Shown here: positions 54,195-64,000 of the stretch, piece by piece
Layout: each line of letters starts with the position of its first letter
How positions within the stretch are numbered: the first letter of the stretch is position 1
Origin: Enoplosus armatus
Lineage: Eukaryota > Chordata > Actinopteri > Centrarchiformes > Enoplosidae
DNA: 64,000 nucleotides
Assembly (NCBI RefSeq): GCF_043641665.1
Contig: NC_092200.1
Location: forward strand, 17,765,026 to 17,829,025
Direction: 5' to 3'
Program-made: the position numbers and the translations under genes
Notes under the pieces: model-generated
What the model saw: the letters and a program-made list of their open reading frames with translations, nothing else
Told to the model about the DNA's origin: nothing
Database searches by the model: none

Positions 54195-54236
<42 letters not shown>
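54099..54236. repeat. (GT)n and (CA)n microsatellites
   Basis: (GT)n at 54099-54148, then (CA)n at 54204-54236, an inverted pair. Confidence 0.95.
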
Positions 54237-54240
<4 letters not shown>

Positions 54241-54591
54241 TCACATAGACAGGGGCATTGTGTGCCTTTGGAGTAGATTCCCCCCCCAGGTGTGTGTATT
54301 GGTTGATAAGGCAGGGTGCTCATGACACTTTACAAATGGAGCAGGTCTCGACCGTACTCTTTATAGCATTAAATGATGTGTAATTTTAACCATGATTCAA
54401 ATGCTTATTCCACATTTATGTTTTAAACATATTACAGATATTTTTTGGGTTAACTTCGAAAAAGATAAGAGAATCAGATGTAAATACATTTAGTGAGGTT
54501 AGTCACGGGGGCACTGTTCCATTCAAGTGTTGGAGAAAAAAAAAAAAGCTCCAGTTTGTAATTGAATCCATCCGGTTGTGTATGAGCAGGT

Positions 54592-54592
<1 letters not shown>

Positions 54593-54666
<74 letters not shown>
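54593..54666. repeat. (CT)n(GT)n compound microsatellite
   Basis: Thirty CT units directly followed by seven GT units. Confidence 0.95.
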
Positions 54667-55035
54667 TACAGGTGGAACAAAAACAGAAGTGTGGCTGCAG
54701 AGGAAAGGGGAAATGGACTCACATACACTCAAAACAAACTCAATAAAAAGTTGTGCGCTCAGGGAGAAATAGGACATCCAGATTATGTAGTTGTTAATAA
54801 ATATTGCGATGATGATGATGATGATGATTAAGGAACTCAATTATTATTTAGCTCCGGACTTCTGTTGGCATTTGATGATTTTGGGAAAAGCGCAGAATGT
54901 TCAGTGCTTCTTAAATCCGCACTTTGACTTTGACCCTGTGTGAAGTGACAGTAACAAGAGAAGCCGGTAGCAACAACCACAGAGTCATAAACTCAGTCAA
55001 GCAGCAGTCCGAGCCAGCTCTCAGTCTGTCTTTTG

Positions 55036-55075
<40 letters not shown>

Positions 55076-56270
55076 CACACCCACTTGCATGGTAACCGAG
55101 TAAGGCGAGCATTTAAAGGAAGTGTCCCACCTCTCTTAGAAAGTGACATCAGAGGTGGAGCTTTCCACACAGTGGCTCAGTCTGCTTTGATACATATTAC
55201 TCACCACACGTAGTACCATCTGTGCAAGGACTTTTTTTTTGTCTACATGGAGTGCTTTGTGTAGCTTTATTTAATATCCCATTGTGAGCGGTGACAGATA
55301 ATATGGCGCAAATGTCCTATTATTATTATTATTATTATTACGGGTTTATAAATGTCCATCATCAGGAAATTAATAACTCTTGAGTTATTAAATGTTTCGT
55401 GTGAGAGAATTTTAGATGCGATTTTTGCAAAATATTCCTGTGTATTAACTTTGGGTGTTATTTTCATAGTTCAATTCTGACCTACCATAGTTGCTCTAGT
55501 TGTTTGATAATTATCAGCATTTGCACCCTCTGTTAATGTTTCCTCCAATCAAAGTGGTTTCGATAAACCGGCTAACCTGTTGGGGTGGTTTGCAACCTGT
55601 CTGATCGTCCAGACGATATTCCCTCTAGTAATTGATTATCATTTTATACAGAAAAATGTCTGCACATCTTTCTACCCTGGCCATCTTTAAAGCCAAGCGG
55701 ATCCCACCCACTGTCCAATGGGCGACTTTATATACCTCCCGTCTCACGCTCTGTCCATGTGACCTCTCATGATCGCAGGTCCGCATAGTGGCGATGTAGG
55801 GACACTAAAGTGCTCAGCAGTTGTTTTACAGCCACATCGTCCTTTGTAAGCGAACACTCCACTGCACTTCCTGAACCCGTAAAGTCATAGAGGCAGGCAA
55901 ATATGGACATTTGAAATTGCCAATTATCGGTAGTGCTGTCTGCTTCTGTTCAAATCCACTGCTCCTAACAGCAGACTGCTCTCTCACAGCCTCCCAGCAG
56001 CACAAGAATATCACTTTGGGGTATGGGTACTTCAGGGAAGTGATCTCACACTCTGTGGTCTCTCACTTTTTTTCTTTTAGTCATCATACACCAGCCAGGG
56101 ACGGGGCATTTGTCGTTGAGTTAATAATAGTTGCCCGGGGGGGGGGGGGGTCCTGAGATAAACACATCATCACATCATTTTCTGTTTGCAAAGACCAAAT
56201 GCGTTATTAGCGTTAGTATTAGCTGATAGGCTAAGTATTTCATCTGTTATATATCCTGATCAAACAGGAT

Positions 56271-56990
56271 TTGTGTTCCAGGTTGACTTCCTTTTTGCAA
56301 CGTATTCTTTGCTTGGTTCTTGTATTTATTTCAAAAACGCTTTCTTTAAGAAATGAGACTGAATTCTTTTACCATTTGTCTGGGGATATAAAATCCATCG
56401 CATATCTAAAGCCCATTTACAGACAGCCCACAAATGTGGCAGCACCCATACTCAGACACTACTACTGGGCAGCCGATCCCTGGGCCCTAACCTACTGGCA
56501 ATGGGGAATCCCTGGAGAAACCAAATGGTTGGAAATAGAACTGGCAGCAGCAACCAAATCCTCCCTCTCTGCCATGCTCTTTTCTAAAATAGAATCCCCC
56601 AAAAGCTGGCAGGTAACAACTTTAGGACATGCCTTAAGAATTCGTAAATAATTAAAAAGTGTTCTCAAGTTGCCAGATGTCTCCATTTCCACCCCCTTCT
56701 GTAAAAACCTTTCATTCTTACTGTCACAGACAGATGACGCGTTTACTGATTGGGAAGACGGAGGACTGTCAACCGCTGGTGACACATTTCGGCAGTCGAG
56801 CCTGAACTTTGACCTCCCCCGTCTCACACTTCTTGCGGGTACTTCCAAAGAAGAGAATCTGGGAGAATCTCTGAACTGTTTATTTACTAATTCATTAATT
56901 CATTTGTTCTACAACATTTTGGCTATGGGGCCTAAAATTGCATTCCATATTTTATATATTACATATTTAGGATGAATCAGACGAAGAAAG
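56271..56990 (+). mobile_element. L1-clade LINE ORF2 C-terminal fragment
   Basis: The frame ending at 56651 includes LRHYYWAADPWALTYWQWG, ETKWLEIELAAATKSSLSAM and a LGHALRIRK end. This matches the region after the RT domain of L1/Tx1-type ORF2 (YYWAAxxxxLxYW, then a conserved xWLxxE). A frame change near 56650 is followed by SISTPFCKNLSF and DDAFTDWEDGG-type sequence in another frame, consistent with a decayed element. The 5' part is missing. Confidence 0.65.
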
Positions 56991-57539
56991 AATCTAAAAG
57001 AAAGTACAGCTGTAAATGTTTATAATGTTTATAATGGGTCAATCAGTCAGTTTTGTTTTGCTTTCCTGTCTTTTTCCTTGTTTTTTTTTACTTTGTGTGT
57101 TTGTGTAAATGTGTTGGATTTGTTTTCCCCTTTATAAATCTTAAAACCTGAAAATGAAAATACCAATGAAGAAGATAATAGCAGTTGCCTGGAGCAGTTA
57201 TGGCTGCAGTGCCCAGCATCTGGTTTCAAACATGCAGCTGCAATGCGACAGTGTGAACAGATAAATGTTTCGATGGCGGGCTCACCTCTGCGATCCTCAC
57301 CGGCATTATCGCAATCAAGCCGTAGAGTGTTTTCCTTTGGGATATTTGGCTGAGAAATGATATGAAGGGTTAATGATTTGTGAAGAGTAAACGTCTTATC
57401 GTAAACCTGATTACAACCCAGATTGTTCTTTAATGTTTAACCAAGGAAGTTGACATCGGATCCAGGTCATGCAGAGAGTTGAGGCCGACATGGCAGCAGC
57501 AGCAGTAGCACTGCTTGAAGTGTCCTTGAGCAAGATATA

Positions 57540-57559
57540 CCCCCCCCCCCCCCCCCCCC
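57540..57559. repeat. C20 homopolymer
   Basis: Twenty consecutive C. Confidence 0.95.
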
Positions 57560-60500
57560 GAGCTTCCTGGGGATTAATCAAGCATGACATTACACTGTGT
57601 TCTCATATATTAACGGCAAGAAAATACGGAGTTCTTTTTAGGATTAGGTCTTCTGTGTTATGTCATGTGTCACACTGACGACCGCCATAGGAGCTGTTGA
57701 TGTGCTGCCAAGGTTAAGCTTATGGAACCCCCCCCCCCACACACACACACACACACACACCACTCCATTCTCTCGCGTTCACTCCCCTGTAGATTTACAG
57801 ATCTTCTCTCAGACATTCACTCCATCATCTTAGCAATGCTCCTGCAAAATCACAGCTATATGATGAAGAGTTTTAACTTTTAAATCATTTTCAGCAGAAT
57901 TTCTTTTTTTTTTTTTTTTTTTTTCTTCAGATTTGTATAAACCAATCGTCACAGTGTTCAGCGTTCCAATTCGTGAAAAATTGTGTTTCCAGGTGCAAAA
58001 GACACAGGCCACTGTAGTTCATAGTAACCAACGTTTTAGTTTCATTATGGATTCCAGCTTACATTCTGAGTAGTATTCACCCAACAAAATAAATGTCCAA
58101 AATACAGCCTATTTCTTTTTCATAATTATGAGCTTTTTTCCGTTGCACTTTTGCTCACCAAAATTCACTTTTCTGCTTCGGAAGAAGGAAAACAGCTCGG
58201 CCCACGTTGACGCCTGCCGTGCTGACGGTGTGAAGAGTTTTTGAAAAAGTGAACCCGCACAGAGAAATGCGACTTTGTTGAAATAACTGTCCGGGTTACG
58301 TTATCGTTAGCTGTGACTGTCAGATCCGTGGGATTGCTTGAATCCTTTTGGCTGCTTTATGTGTGCTCGCCGTAGTGCCGCATAGTTTACATACACTGGC
58401 GGTGTGTGAAAACAGATTAAAAGGAGGCTTAACCTTCATCTCCGCTTTTTTGGCAGCCGGAGGACACGGCCGCCGTCCTGTGAGCACACGCATATATACA
58501 CATGCAGGCTTTCGCACGCACAAACACACACACACAACTAATCCACCCATGCATTCACACACACACACACACACGCTCATTTTGTGAGCGGACAACACAA
58601 TAGAAACTGCCTCTTCCGTGGATTTCCTTCCTTTGTTGGATCCAGATTATTTCCTAGTGGCCACACCACATCTTGTGCAAACAGGAGCTCAGCTCAGACT
58701 CGGGCACCTCACCAGGGGTCACAAAAACCCTTTTGAGCTCATGACGTTTCTCATCCCAGGATCTAAATCCATCCCACTGTAGGACCCAGGCTAATGAAAA
58801 GGTTCTGCTCCTGTGGTCATTCGGGGACCCACTGTAGAAACAGAAGCTGGAGGAGGCTGAAAAAAGACCAAACAAACTCGTACGGCTTAGTATTCAAATG
58901 CCTGTGACGGCTGTCATCCTGCGTTAAATCATATCAGCTGGGCAGCATGGAGCACCCAGCTAACCCACTGTGTACTAAACACACACACACACACAGAGGA
59001 TGTGGGGTTAAATTTCGAAAGTGGGGCAGTGTTTCTGACCAGCATGGCTTTGTGGTCGGGGCAGTCGGCAGCCGTCCTCCTGCGACACACCCTGGCCTCT
59101 GGAGCACTGGGGGCCCATTTAGTCTGCTGACACACTGACAGTCAGGCGTGTAATGAGTATGCCTACGTATAGTTTATTCCTATTCATGCCTCAGACACCA
59201 CCCGTTGTTCAGCATGTGAGTTTGCGAGCCTTGAGCTATGATTTTATGTTTGATTTGCGGATGAATTGGCTCGAGTTCTGACAGATTAACTTAGTAACCG
59301 CGTAATTGGCCGACTATCCATGTGTCTGATTGACTGTGTCAATTGATTGGTTGACTGTCCTTCCAGTTGATTTACTGACTGATCCGTCTAACAGATTAAA
59401 TGGCCGATTAAAAACAATAGATTTGTGTCCCGTAAAGAGAATGAAATGATCCCCTCTACTTTTGGCCACATAAAACCCTTTTTTAAGCTCCGGGAACACG
59501 CGGCCAAAAGTATGTGGACATCCCTACATTACACACGCGATTGATGAATTATTTCCCACCAGATTTTGCTCCCAATCAGCCACAGCAGCATCCCCCCCCC
59601 AGTGCCCGCTGGATGCAGCTGCGTCACTTTCAGGCTGGAGACAATCCGCTGCCATGCTAGCTCTTTTCTACGCCCCACTTTCTCAACACACTGGGGGCTA
59701 TTTTTGTATATAAATGCCTGCATTTGACCGCTGATATTAATTCATTGGATATTTAATGGTGGTTTCATTAGTTGTTGGCTTCGCCTTGACATTCATGGAG
59801 CAAAACTAGTTTCTCGTGTTGTTTATGTCACTCTTCAACGAAGTCTGTTTCCTCTCTGATTAATGCACATAAGCAGAAGCATCATTTGATTTTTGAATGC
59901 AGGGTTTGTAGCTTTAATGAATGTTTGCGGTAATTGTACTTTGCCATCACACAGCTTTCATGATATTCTGTGTCGCTGGCTGCAGTTAAGGAAAGAAGGG
60001 TTCATTTATGCGTCGTCCATGAGCAAGACCTTGAAGCCTAACCTGCTGTTTCCGTCAGTTCGTCAGAGAGGGAAGACGTGTTTTGGACAGAGCAGAGATG
60101 TTAATTGTACCGTAGATGATAAAAAAAAAAAAAGAGATTTATAAAGATGGAAATGAGAAAGATAAAACCCAGCCAGTGTCTGAGCAGCAGAATAAGGCTG
60201 GCTGCTGCTGGCTCCGAAGATAATCTGGCATTATAGTTGGAAGATGACACAACATGACTCGGCAAATTCCCCTGGTGGCCATTGGTCAGCTGAACTCCCA
60301 GACGTGCTGATGACTGCTTGGATCTGTGCGTCTGTGTGTGTGTGTGTGTATGTCTGAGTCCATGTCGTTGCAGTTCTTTCACACAGCATGATCCCATCTG
60401 AAGCGGTGCCTCCTTGTGGTAGAAAGTTGTATTACATTTTGGTTATAATCACTGAGAAAAAAAAGAAAAGAAAGAAAAAGAAGAAGTCTGTTTGTCTAGA

Positions 60501-61229
60501 TGCCCACCAGAGAGGTCAGAGGTCAGGCTCAGGCCTTGCAGCTGGAAGACGTTGAGTGTGTTGCTCAGGCAGGATGAACGACTGCCATCACAGGGTTTTG
60601 GTTCCAGGTCCTGCGGTCTTGTTACGAGCTCCAGCAGCCAGTTTGGTGCCACATCGGGACACAAACCTTCGGCCCAGTTCAGCTCACATCAGATTTTCCC
60701 CTGGTCACCAAAAGCAAACACATTTTGTCATTTTGTTCATCGTGAAGTCTTAAAGCTCATCTGTAAGGGTCCTTGTACCCTCCGTCCAAAGCTTGGTTCA
60801 GCTTGTTTGATAACAGGAGAAACAAATACACGATGCGTTATTCAGTTTTTTCGTGTGAATTTAAATCCACATGCTTTCCCCGTCTTTGTCTTCGACAATT
60901 GGAAAGAAATGAAACCGCAACCAGAACTTGTATTGTCACATCTGTATCATCTGCCTCGTGCTGGACCGAGTGGTCCGTCAAGTTTGTGCCGTTTAACGCT
61001 CCACAATGCGAACGCTGCGTCTGTGTTTGCAGGCGGTTTTGTGTATCGGTGACCGCCATTTTTGTGGGCCGGTTTACTGTTGTAACCATTAGTGAGGTGG
61101 CTGCTACATTTCTTGACTCCAGCTGAATTTATACAGTCGTGTTAATGAATCCTTGATCACGGAGCGCGCTCTGCTGGACAAACTACGTGATGACATCATT
61201 TCTAAGTTACCTCAGCGTAATATTCTTTA

Positions 61230-61320
61230 AAAAGTAAAATCTTCACATCGGCGCATATCATAACCGATATATCTGTGACAGGCCGATAAATCGGTCGGGC
61301 TCTGTGATTAAGGGATATCA
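61230..61320. mobile_element. hAT-like repeat remnant ('CCGATAAATCGGTCGGGCTCT')
   Basis: 'taaccgatatatctgtgaca' and 'ggccgataaatcggtcgggc' resemble fish repeats built of CGATA/TATCG words that end TCGGGCTCT. Related wording with many ATCGATAT words recurs at about 61670-62060. Boundaries are uncertain. Confidence 0.4.
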
Positions 61321-62165
61321 TTTCGACCTTAAATGTCTTAAAAGTTTATTTCTTAATATCTATATATGTATGTATTATAACAATCGAATGAACGATGATC
61401 TCGCCTGCATGATCATCTGGGAAGTAACAACTCACAGTCCTCAGGTGTGTTGCGGCTGAGAGACAGGTGACTGTGGGAAGTTTCTCTCAGTTTATAACCC
61501 AGGCAGTGCTTTCTCGGCAGCTCGTCTTTCGGATGGATTGTTTCTTCTCCCCGCTGCTGATCGTGGGGGGGGGGGCGCGTCTTTTGCGATGTGATGGGTC
61601 ACTTGCGGCTGTTATCTCCAGTTAGGACTTTCCTTGTCTTAAGGTACGGCGCGAGCAAACAAAGTTGCCGAATACATCGATATAACAATATGATCATCGG
61701 CCATATCGCACGTGAAATGGTATTTGAATATATCGGATATATATTGATATATTTGGGCCCTTGCCCAGAGGTGGGAATCATCAGAGGCCCCCTTTTTCCT
61801 TTTGTCAACTGCAAATTATTAAAAGTTTTCAGTCTGTTAATTTCACTTCAGTCATTCTTATTTCAGCAAAATAGGATTGTCAAGCAGCTGAATGCACTGT
61901 GGTACTATTACGGGTGTTTTGAACAATGCAGACGCACAAAAAAGGTGCGGCCCCTTCAGCAACTTTGTATTTGCGGCATCAAATCATTTGTAAGACCGAT
62001 ACTTGGTGTCTGTATATCGATATTTCAAGATCATCAGTGCAAAGTGCATATTCGATTTTTTTCTCCTCTAATTTATTAAACAAATCGCTGCCCCTTCCGT
62101 TAGATTTGTAGTATTTGTGTAAATGATATGATAAGTAGTTCTTTATTTTCTTGTCTTTTGTTTAG

Positions 62166-62434
62166 AGTTAGACGGCAACATTCAGCTGGTGACAGCACGT
62201 TTACCGTTCTCTCGTTTTGCTCCTCTGTCGTATGTGTGTGAGCAGCCATGGCAGAGTTAGACCTGAGTCTGAGCGATGCGCTGACGGACAGCGCTCCCCA
62301 GCCGGGCCCGGAGAGCCTGGTGGAGAGGGACTTCGTGGCGCAGCTGGAGGCGGAGACCTTCGACGATCAGGTCGGGGAGACGGTGGGAAAGACGGACTAC
62401 ACCCCCCTGCTGGACAACGACGACACCAGGGCAG
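62166..62434 (+). other. map4 exon containing the start codon
   Basis: A T-rich tract ending TTTTGTTTAG gives an acceptor at 62165, leaving about 82 nt of 5' UTR before the ATG at 62248. The donor is GCAG|GTGAGA at 62435. Confidence 0.6.
62248..62434 (+). CDS. map4: microtubule-associated protein 4, first coding exon (partial gene)
   Basis: The ATG in GCAGCCATGG opens 62 codons reading [19 protein letters not shown], then [17 protein letters not shown] and [18 protein letters not shown], and ends at the donor in phase 1. This matches the N-terminus of vertebrate MAP4, whose RDFxAxLEAExFDD and [15 protein letters not shown] blocks are nearly invariant. MAP4 binds and stabilises microtubules through C-terminal repeats, which would lie beyond the window; this N-terminal acidic segment belongs to the projection domain. 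The gene is truncated by the window end. Confidence 0.93.
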
Positions 62435-64000
62435 GTGAGACTGACGTGACGTAGCCCCCGTGGAGCACGTAAACCTTGCAACAAGAGAGTCCCATTGACC
62501 ACTGAAATGAAAATTCAAAGACAAGCGCAATATTTTCACTCTCAGCCCCTTTGATATCGATCCCTGCAGGACAGTTTGTTTGTTTTTTTGTGTCCAGGTT
62601 TTAAAGATATGCACTGCTGAGACATTTTGCTTCCACCCCAACACTATGGAGTTGAATGGACCCTCGTCTGTGCTGTTAAAAACATTGAAATATTTCATTT
62701 GAGAAAACACGTCTGTCAAAGGCAACTGCACTTTAGATTCTTCGAGACGTTTCGCATCTGAATCCGAAGAAGCCTCTGCACCTACACCTGCACCAACATA
62801 CACATTTAAAGCTCTGATAAGTAGTAGTAGTTACTCAATATAATTGTTTCTCTGAGAATATATTTGTGTTGAGTATTTCAAAATGTAATTGTTCAATCAT
62901 TTGAGTAGAGCAAGCAAAATTCCCTTTACCTCCACTGTATTGGGATGGGTAGAGGGGCAGAAGTCTCAGCAGTGACTATCTCAAAACCTGGGCAGTTAAA
63001 ACCAGAACCACCTTGCAGGTAATAAACTCGAGGTCCACTTCCTTGCTTTTTCCTGAGTTTTTCCAGACTTAATTCCTCCATTTAGAATACTGAAAGCAGC
63101 AGGTAGTCTTTTTTTTTTTTTTTGTTCCTGGAGAGTTTTTGACTGCACTGCACCTCTGTATCTGATCCCGTCCGTCCTGAACTGGATGACAATCTGTGTT
63201 ATGTAACATGAACCGCAGCTGCTCCCGAATGACTGATCGCATCGGACACGGCTGGACTGCTGGGGGCCATTTTGGATATGCTGGGGTGCCATTCAGCCGC
63301 AGGGAGGAGAGTGGCCTGGAGATACGTAGAGTAGCGGTCACTGCTTGTACAATTTATATACATATATATATATATAAACGTGAGAGAAAGAGAGCAGTTG
63401 TATGAGCACATGCTGCATGGAGCTCTAATGACGCTCCTCCAGTGAAAGCTCAGCAGAATCTCAAAATACATGAAGTGGAAGAGGTCAAGAGCTGAAGAAT
63501 GTTTGCTGCTCAATATTGACAGGAGATATAATACCTTGCATTACGCTGTCCAGCGTGTTAGTTTGTAATACAGCAAAGGGACGCAGACGCACACAGACAG
63601 CTGCGCGGGGAGGTAAGCGAGCAGATGGATAAACTGCAGATTCGATCAAATAAACAGCTGAGTGCATAACCAGGCCAAAGGAAGTGACAGTTAACCGGGG
63701 CTGACTCAGCTCTCGGGGGACCAGACGCTTCGGTCAGACTGCGTGTGGGCACTCGGCAGTGACAGGCGGCTGCGGGACGCGCCGTGGGTGGTGTTGCCAG
63801 TGATCAACTGTGGCACGCTGTTTGCTTTTGGACAAAAAGGCAGACATGCCAAACAGCAGGGCTGTTGTTTTTTTTTTTGTTTTGTTTTGTTTTGTTTTTT
63901 TTTCCCCCCACCAGAGTTGTTGGTTTCGCTGCCCCCCCCCCATGATGACCGATGTGTGTTTGATGGGTGTCCTGTGCTCTTGTTTGTCTGTGGCACTTGT
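62435..64000 (+). other. map4 intron (partial)
   Basis: No further exon is recognised. Contains a T-run (63110-63123), a short (TA)n (63356-63376), a (TTTTG)n stretch (63874-63900) and a C-run (63933-63941). Confidence 0.7.

Larger units (their letters stand above)
41366..62165 (+). other. gene-poor stretch, probably map4 intron 1
   Basis: No coding exon could be supported. It holds CA/GT and other microsatellites, C-runs (41739-41755, 48786-48804, 51433-51449, 57540-57559), LINE fragments (43480-43940, 56270-57000), a SINE (53466-53680), several small DNA transposons and two GC-rich spots (41000-41480, 51060-51400). Open frames here are repeat-derived or lack any recognisable domain, including those at 44954-45256 (+), 45436-45729 (-) and 60492-61052 (+). 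Confidence 0.5.

Noticed and set aside
59455..59535. 'GGCCAAAAGTATGTGGAC' with an inverted TACTTTTGGCC 45 bp upstream, resembling Tc1-like ends
   Set aside because: The inverted pair is only about 11 bp with no interior and no flanking duplication; recorded only as a possible fragment.
60492..61052. 186-codon open frame
   Set aside because: It is among the longest non-repeat frames but has no recognisable domain, no codon bias that I can see, no splice context, and other long frames overlap it on the opposite strand.

Overview
This window looks like teleost fish nuclear DNA, probably from a percomorph. It is intron-rich with short exons, very dense in CA/GT, AT and (CTGT)n microsatellites and long poly-C/poly-G runs, and holds several dispersed repeats I recognise from spiny-rayed fish. 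It is eukaryotic throughout: no operons, CRISPR arrays or phage. Identifications rest on reading translations, splice sites and repeat ends by eye; no alignment or database search was run.

Layout. (1) 1-2323: upstream sequence and a CpG-rich segment ending in a candidate alternative first exon (2111-2323) of the channel gene. Its 71 codons end in phase 0 at a strong GTGAGA donor, as the short '1b' start of mammalian ERG1 would require. (2) 2324-17280: a 15 kb intron of microsatellites and old repeats. No PAS-domain exon was seen, so the long '1a' N-terminus, if present, should lie upstream of the window. (3) 17281-33988: sixteen coding exons, + strand, of an ether-a-go-go-related (ERG, Kv11) potassium channel. 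All splice phases agree, giving 889 residues plus stop: S1-S6, the SVGFGN filter, C-linker, cyclic-nucleotide-binding homology domain, C-terminal coiled coil and a KCNH2-type C-terminus. (4) 33989 to about 36.7 or 39.4 kb: 3' UTR. (5) About 40.9-41.4 kb: a GC-rich, CCAAT-containing candidate promoter with a splice-donor-bearing non-coding exon. (6) 62248-62434: first coding exon of microtubule-associated protein 4 (map4), + strand, continuing past the window. The 20 kb before it holds microsatellites, a tRNA-derived SINE, LINE fragments and small DNA transposons.

The two genes are functionally unrelated (a membrane K+ channel and a cytoskeletal protein); the only link visible is head-to-tail adjacency.

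Most unusual: just after the exon encoding the S6/C-linker there is an array of decayed copies of that exon's 3' end, each followed by a GTGAGT donor and most by a CA tract (24724-25091). One copy is a perfect in-frame 39-nt candidate microexon (24789-24827). Also notable: channel exons that are single in human (from my memory of that gene) are cut by extra short introns, the splice acceptors use long pure-C tracts, and the final exon carries a Gly/Leu-rich low-complexity insertion.
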